The notes under the pieces: model-generated | Database searches by the model: none | What the model was told of the DNA's origin: nothing | What the model saw: only the letters and a program-made list of their open reading frames with translations | Source of the DNA: CAYUPI01 sp964446585 | GTDB lineage: Bacteria > Verrucomicrobiota > Verrucomicrobiia > Limisphaerales > UBA8199 | Direction of reading: 5' to 3' | Assembly: GCA_964446585.1 (NCBI GenBank) | Contig: CAYUPI010000029.1 | Span: forward strand, 6,559 to 70,558 | Length of the DNA: 64,000 nucleotides | In this document: positions 36,494 through 44,427 of the stretch, piece by piece | Layout of the letters: every line of letters starts with the position of its first letter | Numbering within the stretch: the first letter of the stretch is position 1 | Translations under genes and position numbers: made by a program

Positions 36494-39400
36494 CTACGGA
36501 GTCACCAACCGATAGAAGCGGCGCCCAGACCCGGGCGCGGTCGTATCTTCAAACTGAAACGTTCCATCGCCCGCGGCGTTGGTGGTGCCGAGGTCGCTCC
36601 AGGTGTGCAAATCCGCCGCCCCTTGAATCCGGACGCTTGCTCCTGCCGGACCTAGGCAGTTGAGGAGCGCATGTCCATTGGGGAGGACGGAAATAGAGGT
36701 GATGATCAACACGCCGATCGCCTCGGTCACGCATTGCGTCTCGCTATACGGACCGGGGGCCACGCCCAAGGGAGTCGTGAACAGGCCGGCGACGCGGTAA
36801 TAGTAAGTGCCATTGGTCCGCCCTTGAACCGCAAGTGAGCCGCTGAATGATAAGGGCGCTGAGGTAATTGGAGCGGGAGTCGCGATCGTGTGGAAATCAT
36901 CCGACGCGATACGAATGTCTTCGATGTACCAACCGGTAGGAGCTCCGTCAGTAGGATCCGCGCCCGAGGGAGCGTTCCCCAAGTCACTGACCATCCGGAA
37001 GCGGACTTTGATGGCCTGGCCGGCATACGACGAAATGTCAACGGTGCGCCGGCCCACATAATCCCCCATGTAAGACCCTACCGGATTATAAGAGATCCCG
37101 CCATTATTGCTGATCTCGACATAGACAATATCACAACAATTTTCCAAATTCTGGCTGGTAAGGAAGCTGAGTGTCGCTGCCCCGGGCGGAAGATTAAGAT
37201 TGTGCAACATGAAAAGGCTCGAGTTTTGTTGGGCGGTATCGGGAACATAATAAGCCAGCCTGCCGCTGTTGGGATCAACCTGCGAGCTCCAATCTGACCC
37301 CGACGGAGCCGGCGGCGAACTCGAGCTCCAGGTAGTGTTTGATGGCGAAGCCAAAGGGACACTGGCATCGTCAAAAAACACGTCCGCGGTGCGCGTGGCT
37401 TCCTGCAGGCGGAAGCCAACAGGGTCTTTAGCCGGCGGGTCATTATCTGGCCCAGCGGGGGGGTCGGTATAGGTCCAAAGGACCGTGAAGCTACTGTTGG
37501 TGTCTCGGACGCAAGTGCTCGGGGCCTGGGCAGGCTGGTCCGCCTGAATCTGTGCCAGCACCGGCGAAGTGATATTTGTGATCGCCGGCTTGACTGCTCG
37601 GTAATAGAACGGCACTCGCAGTTTTTGGCCGCTCGCTGCGTGGGTTGCCGTGACAAACCATTGAAATTCAGTAGGGTCCGCATTAATGAGACTCCCGTAA
37701 GCCGTAACGCGAACGGCAAATGACGCTTCGCCGGCCAGCGGTACGGTTATTGAGTTGGTCGGCGACCCCTGCATGGAAACCAACTCGATCTGAAAACCAG
37801 GCTGATCCGCGTTGCGGTTATTCTGGTAACTCAAACTATACGTGCCGCTGCCATCGCCCGCTGTGACGTCCCGCAGGACTACTTGCTGCGTAAGCACGAT
37901 CGAGCCATTGACTCCAACGATGGGCACTGCTCCGAAGCTGGCGCTCGGAATTGACACGCTCAAATTTCCATTGGTGTCCACGGTTGGCGGATCATTGCTC
38001 GGAAGGTCAAACTCGTTAGTCAGAAGCAGCGTCGGCGCGACCATGATGGCATTAGCGTGCAAAGCTCCATCTACATTGATGTGGCCGGCTCCGAAGTCGT
38101 TGATCGAGGCGACCGAATTCGTGCCGTCGCCCTGAGCTGCGCCCAATCCGCCACGGAGATTCGAGGCCGAGTTCATCAGGAACGCGCGAGCAATCGTCAC
38201 TGCATCAAATCGGGTTGAGCGGTAGTTCGCGGCTGAAAGGTTCACTGCATCCAAACCCAGATCGCGCACGCGCTGCCGCACCAAAGCCATCGTGCCGGCC
38301 GTGATTGGCGAGGCAAAGCTTGTGCCGCTGGCCTGAACGTATCCCGTAGGGTCAGCCAAACCGATAGTTGCAGAAGGCAACCCGTCCGGCGTTGCTGCGC
38401 CGAGGATGCCGACGCCCGGAGCCGATACATCGGGCTTCACGATCCGGAACTTCGCATTGGAATGATCGCTGGGACCACGCGAACTGAAGCCGGCCATGCC
38501 CGGCTGAAAGGAATCGAGCGCGGCGCTTTCCGCAAGGCGCATCGGCAGTCGCGAAATCGTTCCCTGCGGCACACTCGATCCCGGTAAATCAGTGGTCATC
38601 TGGTCGAGCAAGTAATTGGCGTCGTCGGGGCCAATCGTGAAGGTCGGAATGTTGCCCGCGACAGCCACTGCTGTGGCGCTCTCGGTCGCGGCGATCAGCA
38701 AAATCGCAGCCGGCATGAATGGGGCAACTGCGTTGGCATTTTGGAAGAACGTCGTCTGACTCGCCATCTTAACCAGAGCGATGCGGTTTTGAACCTCTGG
38801 CGGGACCGTGTTGGCAGAATCGGTCCGATCGACAAGGACGTAAAATGCCGACAAAGAACCGCCGGGAAGTGGGCCGCCGCCGGCTGCTGGAAAGAGCCGC
38901 ATCGTTTGGCGCGTGCCCGGTTCCGGAGTATTGGCAGCCGAGATGGGACCGGTTTCAGGATTTGGTCCAACCGATCCGGGCAGGCGAGTGTCGCTGGCAA
39001 TTTGATTGGCCGCCAGCAACCCACCGACGGACAAAGAGCCTGGGTCATAACTCGCAGCGGCAGCAATCGCCAAAGTGGCGGCGGCAGGTGAGCCAAGCGT
39101 TCCGGGACCAGGACCGTCGTTGCCGGCCGCCGTGACCACAATGGTCCCGGCCAAAGCAGCATTGTTACACATGACCGAGGTCGAGTCGGCCGGATCGCCC
39201 CCGGAATTTCCCAGGGACAGGTTGATTACGTCTGCGATCGGTTTTCGAACCATGGTATTCGTGACTGTCCCACTGACGGTGCTTCCCGCCAGAGTGTACG
39301 GAGAAGCCGCGTCCTCGATTGCTAATTCGATGTCACCTGCGCAGGCATTTGCAGGGCCGCATACTTTGTAGGCCATCACTCGCGCCTGCGGCGCCATGCC

Positions 39401-40390
39401 ATGGAGGGATACTCCATTCGGAGTTGGGCCGATGCCCATATTGCCAGTTCCGGTTCCGTATCCCAGATTAGCGGGTGTAGCGCCATCGACTAAGTATCCA
39501 GCCGCGCAGGAGGTGACCAACGTGCCATGACCAAAATCGTCAGTCGGATCACCAGGCGATGAAAGGGCGTAATAATAGATAATCTTGCGGTTATCATTTG
39601 ATGAAGTCGCCGATCCGGAAACATAGGGGGTAGGAGTCGTCAGCCCGGTGCCACCGAACATCGGATGCCGCCAGTCCACCCCGCTATCGATGATCGCGAT
39701 GATCATGCCTTGCCCCTCAACGCCGTCGATGCGGTTGGTTTCCGGAGTCTCGGGATGGCCCGAGGCCACGTCGGTGCCGGCAGGCTTAAATTCCAGCGTC
39801 GAGCCATACACCGCCGTTCGGCGGTCTGCTAAATTGGTCTGGGTGCCCAGGCTATAGTCGATTGCTTTATCCAAGAGCAATCGGACCGGCGGGATGTCCA
39901 ATACTCGCCGCACTTCAGGAAGCGCCCGCAGCCGCGGCAGATCGTCTTTTGCTACGAAGGCGACGAATCCGTTCAAGAGATAAGTGAGCTGATATTGGAC
40001 GTGCCGGAGCGAGCCGTCGCTCTGGCGCGTGTCAGTCTCGCGCAGCAGCGCCCGCACCCCGCGGCCAGGCAGCGAGGCGATGAACGCTTTCTGCCTGCCC
40101 ACCAACTCACCACCATGGGCCATCAAGTCTTTGACAGTCACGCCGCGACCGGCCTGTTCGGCCGTCATTCGATGCATGAGCCCGGGCGGCTCTTGTAATT
40201 CCACGATTACAGGGACAATTTCGCCCCTAACGAATTCGCGAAAGGCGTCCAGCCCAATGGCCTGGGCGCACGTCGGACAAGGTTCTTGGCGGGCGGCGGC
40301 GTTGGCGGCGATGGTGGGAGTGGCGGTTAGAAACAACCAGCCAGTAGCGAGACTGGCGCCGGCAACTTTCAGCAATGCTTGCTTTGGCAT
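36494..40390 (-). CDS. Secreted subtilase (S8) with PA insert and C-terminal beta domains
   Basis: A 1298-residue exported subtilisin-like serine protease. Signal peptide ~1-30 (cleavage near TIA-ANA); an inhibitor_I9-like propeptide region ~55-170; catalytic Asp ~235 (IIDSGVDW), His ~288 (DFGHGTLV), oxyanion Asn in TAAGNDGPG, and Ser ~690 (ASGTSFASP). A protease-associated domain is inserted before the Ser (NRIALVKMA...). After the catalytic domain come Fn3-like regions, an immune-inhibitor/MAM-like module (CCDIVYVEISNNGG...GWYIEDIRI) and the shared tail ending RFYRLVTP. A GTG at 40414 would add 8 codons, but the ATG at 40390 has CGGAG six bases upstream. It is preceded by stub B and repeat element B. 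Confidence 0.94.
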   Translation of the reverse strand: MPKQALLKVAGASLATGWLFLTATPTIAANAAARQEPCPTCAQAIGLDAFREFVRGEIVPVIVELQEPPGLMHRMTAEQAGRGVTVKDLMAHGGELVGRQKAFIASLPGRGVRALLRETDTRQSDGSLRHVQYQLTYLLNGFVAFVAKDDLPRLRALPEVRRVLDIPPVRLLLDKAIDYSLGTQTNLADRRTAVYGSTLEFKPAGTDVASGHPETPETNRIDGVEGQGMIIAIIDSGVDWRHPMFGGTGLTTPTPYVSGSATSSNDNRKIIYYYALSSPGDPTDDFGHGTLVTSCAAGYLVDGATPANLGYGTGTGNMGIGPTPNGVSLHGMAPQARVMAYKVCGPANACAGDIELAIEDAASPYTLAGSTVSGTVTNTMVRKPIADVINLSLGNSGGDPADSTSVMCNNAALAGTIVVTAAGNDGPGPGTLGSPAAATLAIAAAASYDPGSLSVGGLLAANQIASDTRLPGSVGPNPETGPISAANTPEPGTRQTMRLFPAAGGGPLPGGSLSAFYVLVDRTDSANTVPPEVQNRIALVKMASQTTFFQNANAVAPFMPAAILLIAATESATAVAVAGNIPTFTIGPDDANYLLDQMTTDLPGSSVPQGTISRLPMRLAESAALDSFQPGMAGFSSRGPSDHSNAKFRIVKPDVSAPGVGILGAATPDGLPSATIGLADPTGYVQASGTSFASPITAGTMALVRQRVRDLGLDAVNLSAANYRSTRFDAVTIARAFLMNSASNLRGGLGAAQGDGTNSVASINDFGAGHINVDGALHANAIMVAPTLLLTNEFDLPSNDPPTVDTNGNLSVSIPSASFGAVPIVGVNGSIVLTQQVVLRDVTAGDGSGTYSLSYQNNRNADQPGFQIELVSMQGSPTNSITVPLAGEASFAVRVTAYGSLINADPTEFQWFVTATHAASGQKLRVPFYYRAVKPAITNITSPVLAQIQADQPAQAPSTCVRDTNSSFTVLWTYTDPPAGPDNDPPAKDPVGFRLQEATRTADVFFDDASVPLASPSNTTWSSSSPPAPSGSDWSSQVDPNSGRLAYYVPDTAQQNSSLFMLHNLNLPPGAATLSFLTSQNLENCCDIVYVEISNNGGISYNPVGSYMGDYVGRRTVDISSYAGQAIKVRFRMVSDLGNAPSGADPTDGAPTGWYIEDIRIASDDFHTIATPAPITSAPLSFSGSLAVQGRTNGTYYYRVAGLFTTPLGVAPGPYSETQCVTEAIGVLIITSISVLPNGHALLNCLGPAGASVRIQGAADLHTWSDLGTTNAAGDGTFQFEDTTAPGSGRRFYRLVTP

Positions 40391-40439
40391 AGGAACTCCG
40401 GTTGAAGGTTTCACAATCGAACTTTGTTGAATATGGCAG

Positions 40440-40765
40440 CTCCTGATAACTCAGCATGAGGTTACCCCCTGAAATCTTCGGACGCCCAAGGCTATCAGTC
40501 CTGGCGGGGCGCAAACGGTAGAAGCGCGTATTGCCCGACTTTGGCGCCACCACCTTTTCGACCCCAAGGTCGGACACGGCAGCGGACACCGCGGCGGTCT
40601 CGACGGAGTAAGGTCCGCCGACGCTAGTGGCGGGTTCCAGCGCCAGCGGCCCTACCAACTCCCTGGCGCCGATTGTTAAGTTAATCCAATACCATTCCGC
40701 CTCCTCCGCGCCGCCCGCGACTTCGGAATCGAGCAGCCGGACGTTATTGACTTTGACGGGCGAAG
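40440..40765 (-). pseudogene. Stub B: decayed C-terminal cassette of a PA14/CBM-type gene
   Basis: The best-preserved cassette. The - strand translation runs VRLLDSEVAGGAEEAEWYWIN, then GARELVGPLALE, GGPYSVETAAV, KSGNTRFYRLR, and SGGNLMLSYQ, closely matching the last ~95 residues of the 1029-residue protein (which ends GGNVVLSYQ). The stop after YQ is lost and the frame drifts on. There is an extra insertion around AAVSDLGVE. No gene body precedes it: it joins directly to repeat element B, so the internal part of the ancestral gene appears deleted. Confidence 0.82.
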
Positions 40766-40795
40766 GTACGGTACTGGGTCTTGGTCGATGGACAC

Positions 40796-41037
40796 AGCTC
40801 TGCATCGCCTTTTCATTCGGTCCCCGTGCATTTTGACCGCTGGCTTCTCAAACACGGGGCTCAGGCACACCGGGTTTCGTACATCTTCGTACCAGCCTGC
40901 TCGCTCTTTCGGCCGGGACTTCGAGACTAAAACTAGCAGCCTTCAGGAAGGTTGCATGTCACCTAAATACGCGACACGATTTGTGTGGGTCTGGCCCGCT
41001 TCTTTCGCGCTTCGAAGCCGCCGGCGTCAGGACGTGT
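40796..41037 (-). repeat. Upstream repeat element, copy B
   Basis: A ~242-bp element very like copy A. The 25-bp core is at 40954-40978 (GCATGTCACC, then TAAATACGCGACACG), followed by ATTTGTGTGGGTCTGGCCCG. The second block with GGTCCCCGTGCATTTTG is near 40820. It lies 5' of stub B and the subtilase gene. Confidence 0.85.
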
Positions 41038-41044
41038 AGCCAGG

Positions 41045-41275
41045 GACGACTGAGGCTGTAGGCAGTAGTTGAGCGCAATCGGCAGAAGAGCGTGTTCCCA
41101 GATTTGGGCACCGCCACAGTCCTAGCGCCGGGATCGAACACGGCAGCCGACTCGACGGAATAAGGTTCGCCGGCGCTGGCGGTCAATTCCAGCGCCGGCG
41201 GCCTCACCAACTCCTTGGCGCCGGTCGTTGCATTAATCCAATACCATTCAGCCTCCGCGCTGCCTCTGACATATG
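41045..41275 (-). pseudogene. Stub C: decayed C-terminal cassette of a PA14/CBM-type gene
   Basis: The - strand translation gives SAEAEWYWINATTGAKELV, PPALELTASAGEPYSVESAAVF, and VAVPKSGNTLFCRLRST, the same cassette as stubs A and B and the intact 1029-residue protein. It is joined at the front to the start-like CTATGGCCAAA sequence that also occurs in element E (near 63522), so it looks like an internal deletion from leader to last domain. Confidence 0.8.
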
Positions 41276-41309
41276 AGTTCCCACGAAAATCAGTCTGTTT
41301 GGCCATAGT

Positions 41310-41530
41310 TAATGGTCGCTGAGCAACACGAGCTCTTGATTTGGTCCCCGTGCATGACGACCGGAGGGTCGCCCTGGACGGGGGTCATGGACGCCTGGGA
41401 GGCTTCTATCAAACCCGCTGCCCGCTTGCTCTCACTCGCGGCGCTGACTTCGAGCGTAACCGTAGCAGGCTTGCTGGAGATTTCATGTCCCCTAAGTACG
41501 CGACATGATTTGTGTGCACTCGAAGACCTG
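41310..41530 (-). repeat. Upstream repeat element, copy C (divergent)
   Basis: A more diverged copy. The core at 41483-41507 reads TCATGTCCCC then TAAGTACGCGACATG. The block GGTCCCCGTGCATGACGACC lies at about 41342-41361. It is followed on the - strand by stub C. Confidence 0.75.
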
Positions 41531-41549
41531 GCGGTTGTTCGGCGGCGCT

Positions 41550-41879
41550 CAGTGAACGCTGCTGGAACGGGGGGGGGAGTTGAGAAGAGCAAAGAAACTC
41601 CCCCCGACCGTTCCAATCGTCGTCAGGTGACGGGCGCCCTCCAGAAGGCCAGAGCCCGGAGGGCGCAGACCGGGCTGTGCCGCCGCACACGCGCCGTCGA
41701 GTGAGACAAGCCAGCGAAGGAGGCGCGCGCTTTGGCGATCACAGCCCGGTTGATCTTTCGTTTTTCCTGCGACCCGCGGAAGTCGATCCTACTGTGTGGT
41801 TTTTCATGGCCGGTCGTGTTGTTTGCCGGCGCTTATTCCACGGGCCGTCCTTCGAGCGAAACTTTTTGATGACTCAGTA
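41550..41879 (-). repeat. Copy of the 3' flank of the 1029-residue gene
   Basis: About 330 bases that align by eye, with roughly 80-85% identity, to 55105-55421, the sequence just downstream of the PA14/CBM gene at 55422-58511. Shared blocks include GAGTGAGACAAGCCAGCGAA, TTGGCGATCACAGCCCGG and CGTTTTTCCTGCGACCCG. It shows that this gap once held the end of a second gene of that type. Confidence 0.85.
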
Positions 41880-41985
41880 AAATGTAATTCGCGGAAACTA
41901 CCGGACGCCTGAGGCTGTAATCCCTAGAGGAGCGCTGGTATCGCGCATTCCCAGACTTCGAGCTCCTCGAGGCGCATGTCACTGC
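41880..41985 (-). pseudogene. Stub D: remnant of the end of a third PA14/CBM-type gene
   Basis: Adjacent to the copied 3' flank. The bases align with the last ~35 codons of the 1029-residue gene and stub B (GATGACTCAGT against GATAACTCAGC, then CGCCTGAGGCTGTAAT-like and GAGCGCTGGTA-like blocks), but the frame is destroyed. It lies immediately after the 711-residue strand-repeat gene, exactly where the alternating array predicts a PA14/CBM gene. Confidence 0.65.
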
Positions 41986-42012
41986 AACTGGAATCATAAA
42001 GCTTGCCTTGGC

Positions 42013-44148
42013 TTATGGGTTCGCCAACGCGCGGTAAAAGTTAAGGGCGTTCGTGGCATTGGTATCCATAATCGCGAAGGAGCTGCTAGGAGCGTTGGTG
42101 GTCAGGATAGATATCCAGTTCGTCAAAGTGGAGGAGGACTGGATGGTATAGCTTTGACCCGCCGTTCCGAGAAGCGTGAACTGAAATGCTGTACTTGAAA
42201 GGCGCAGTGGAGAAGCGAGAGTTGGCGGAGTGGGTGGGACGGCGGCAGCCGGAACAATTTCGCCGGTCCCTGCCAGGTAAGCTGCCCCAGGCAAAAACCC
42301 GGTGAAACGGACGTTGCTCAAAAAAGAGGCGGAGGGGGTAGCGTTAACGATGATCCTATCGTCTGTGCCGCTTTGCCCCCCCACGCCGGTCCAGCCGTTG
42401 ACGGTCAGACTGCCACCGCTAACCGTAGCGCTGGAGAAAGTGAGGACACCGGCAGGAGCATTGGTATTGAGGTTAATCGTTGAATCGCTTATCAGGCTTA
42501 ATGCGCCAAAAGTTTGGTTCGCGTTGTTGGCCTCCAATGTCCCTCCGCTAAAGTTAATCGCCGCCGGGTTATTGAGGGTTGCATCGGCGCCCAGAAAAAG
42601 AGTGCCGTTATCATTTAAGATGACCGCCGTACTCGACAGGACACCGGCGCGCGTGAGATAAAGCGTTCCGCCGCTGATGGTCGTTGGCCCGCTAAAGGTG
42701 TTGGTGTCTGAAAGGCCCAAAGCGGCATCGCCAATCTTGGTCAGGCCCCCCACGCCGCTAATGATTCCCTCGTAAAGTGTGCCTAAATTGTTGCCGCCAA
42801 CGCGCAGAGTCGCGGACCCTAAAGCAACTCCGCCCCCTTCGCTTCCGCCCCCGTCCAGGGAACCGATTTCGAGGTTGATGTTGTTCAAATCCAGACTGGC
42901 GCTGCCGGCAACGGACAACGTTACTTCCGAGTTGATGTCCAGGGCTGCGGCATTATTGACAAGAATTTTGCCTTCATTAATCAGCGTCGGTCCGGTGAAG
43001 ATATTACTGCCATCCAGGCTCAGAGTGCCGCTGCCGGTTTTGGTCAGCCCCCCCGAGCCGCTGATCGTCCCGTAAATCCTGTTTGGAGCGCTCGGCGCGC
43101 CAAATATCCTGAGCCGAAAGCCGTTATTATCCACCGCGCCCCCGAAAATGAGAGGCCCCGCACCGGTGGTGCCCCAGTCCTGGTCAGCGACAAGGACGAT
43201 ATTGTTTGAGATGGTTTGAACGTTAGCTGACTGATTGACAACACCGCCTGCTTCAATCTTGAGCTGCATGCCGCTATTGGTGAAAGCACCCGCGGTGTTA
43301 CTGTAGGTAATGCCATAGACATCCCAATTTACGTCTGTTTTGGGAGTCAAACGCGTGGTTCCGGCAAAAATCGGTTGCGCGGTTCCATCGTTCGGAAGCG
43401 GTGTTCCTCCCGCTCCCGCGCTCCCGCCCCAATTCGCCTGCGTGCCCCAGTTATCATCGTTGCCTCCGCCGTTCCAAGTCTGGGTCACCGGCGTCACGGA
43501 CGTCGGCGACGCGTCCAGCCGGACATTGTCCATATAGACCTTGACGGGAACGGTACCGGAAGACCCGCTGCTGGCGGACAGCCGAATGACGAGCGGCGAA
43601 CCTATCGACGGGTGGCCGGGGGGAATCACATATGTCCTGACCGAATTGCTGAATGTGTTCTGCGCCGGCACTTGATGGTCGGTCAGGGTCGGTACTAGAG
43701 TCGTTCCTCCTGCAAGCAATTCAATTTCATAGTTACCAAACGTGAACTGCTTGTCTGCCCCCACCGCCACCGTGAGGGTGTAGGTCAGGTTGCCTTCCAG
43801 GTTGCCGAGCGGGACAGTGTTGGTAATCGCAGTCAGGGGCGTGTCTTCAAAAGTAAGCGCCTTGGCGCCCGCGGCCGGGGCGGGCAACGGCCCGTTCCCG
43901 CCCGCGCCAGTAAACTGAGCCTCCGACGGGTTAGCCGTCTTAAAATTTGCAAAGACGGGAGAGGTTTTGGAGAGATCCACTATCCAACCCGTCGCACCGT
44001 TGTTCGCATCGCCGTCGTTTACTGAGTCAATTTCAAAGCTAAAGTTGGGAACCGTGATTGGAGCCGCATGCGCGATCCTGGTCAGCCCAAACCAGAGCAG
44101 AAGTGAAACAAGGACAATCCGTTTTCCGCTCGGAATGACATTTCGCAT
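42013..44148 (-). CDS. Strand-repeat surface protein, single repeat unit, with HpiC1-like N-terminus
   Basis: A 711-residue exported protein. Signal peptide ~1-28 (cleavage HA-API). Residues ~30-225 are a lectin-like jelly roll starting ITVPNFSFE and ending VYMDNVRLD, resembling HpiC1-type domains. Residues ~230-640 hold one ~240-residue unit of the kind repeated in the two larger neighbours (TWNGGGNDDNWG..NWGG ... GEIVP), with extra autotransporter-associated strand motifs (GSGGLTKTGSGTLSLDGSNIFTG and GVGGLTKIGDAAL). The last ~65 residues are the shared tail (SYTIQSSSTLTNW...NFYRALANP). The ATG at 44148 is chosen: AGAAAGAGAA lies just upstream and a signal peptide follows directly. No outer-membrane barrel is seen. 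Confidence 0.88.
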   Translation of the reverse strand: MRNVIPSGKRIVLVSLLLWFGLTRIAHAAPITVPNFSFEIDSVNDGDANNGATGWIVDLSKTSPVFANFKTANPSEAQFTGAGGNGPLPAPAAGAKALTFEDTPLTAITNTVPLGNLEGNLTYTLTVAVGADKQFTFGNYEIELLAGGTTLVPTLTDHQVPAQNTFSNSVRTYVIPPGHPSIGSPLVIRLSASSGSSGTVPVKVYMDNVRLDASPTSVTPVTQTWNGGGNDDNWGTQANWGGSAGAGGTPLPNDGTAQPIFAGTTRLTPKTDVNWDVYGITYSNTAGAFTNSGMQLKIEAGGVVNQSANVQTISNNIVLVADQDWGTTGAGPLIFGGAVDNNGFRLRIFGAPSAPNRIYGTISGSGGLTKTGSGTLSLDGSNIFTGPTLINEGKILVNNAAALDINSEVTLSVAGSASLDLNNINLEIGSLDGGGSEGGGVALGSATLRVGGNNLGTLYEGIISGVGGLTKIGDAALGLSDTNTFSGPTTISGGTLYLTRAGVLSSTAVILNDNGTLFLGADATLNNPAAINFSGGTLEANNANQTFGALSLISDSTINLNTNAPAGVLTFSSATVSGGSLTVNGWTGVGGQSGTDDRIIVNATPSASFLSNVRFTGFLPGAAYLAGTGEIVPAAAVPPTPPTLASPLRLSSTAFQFTLLGTAGQSYTIQSSSTLTNWISILTTNAPSSSFAIMDTNATNALNFYRALANP

Positions 44149-44427
44149 TGTTCTCTTTCTCAGCGGTGACTGCCAGGGTCCTATCGGCGGCAACACCCAC
44201 CCTGCGCCCGGTCTGTTATCGGGGGGGGTGTCCCACCGAGAGTTGGATATCAGTTTGTAGTTCACGACATTAAGCAGCTTTTCTGAGAGCTTCGAAGCTG
44301 TTTGCGAATGATTGTACGCATAAGGTCAGTCGCTTGACTGATGTTTCTTACCCTAGCTGTCTCGACGGCGGTCACGTTTAGTCTTTCTAAAGGTATGATC
44401 TTTAAAGCGTTGTTGAGTGTGCCTGGA

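Noticed and set aside
35866..41530. Complete insertion sequences at the repeated upstream elements
   Set aside because: No transposase-like frame and no clear terminal inverted repeats around each copy. Relic ends of an IS (TGTC...GACA) remain possible but are unproven.
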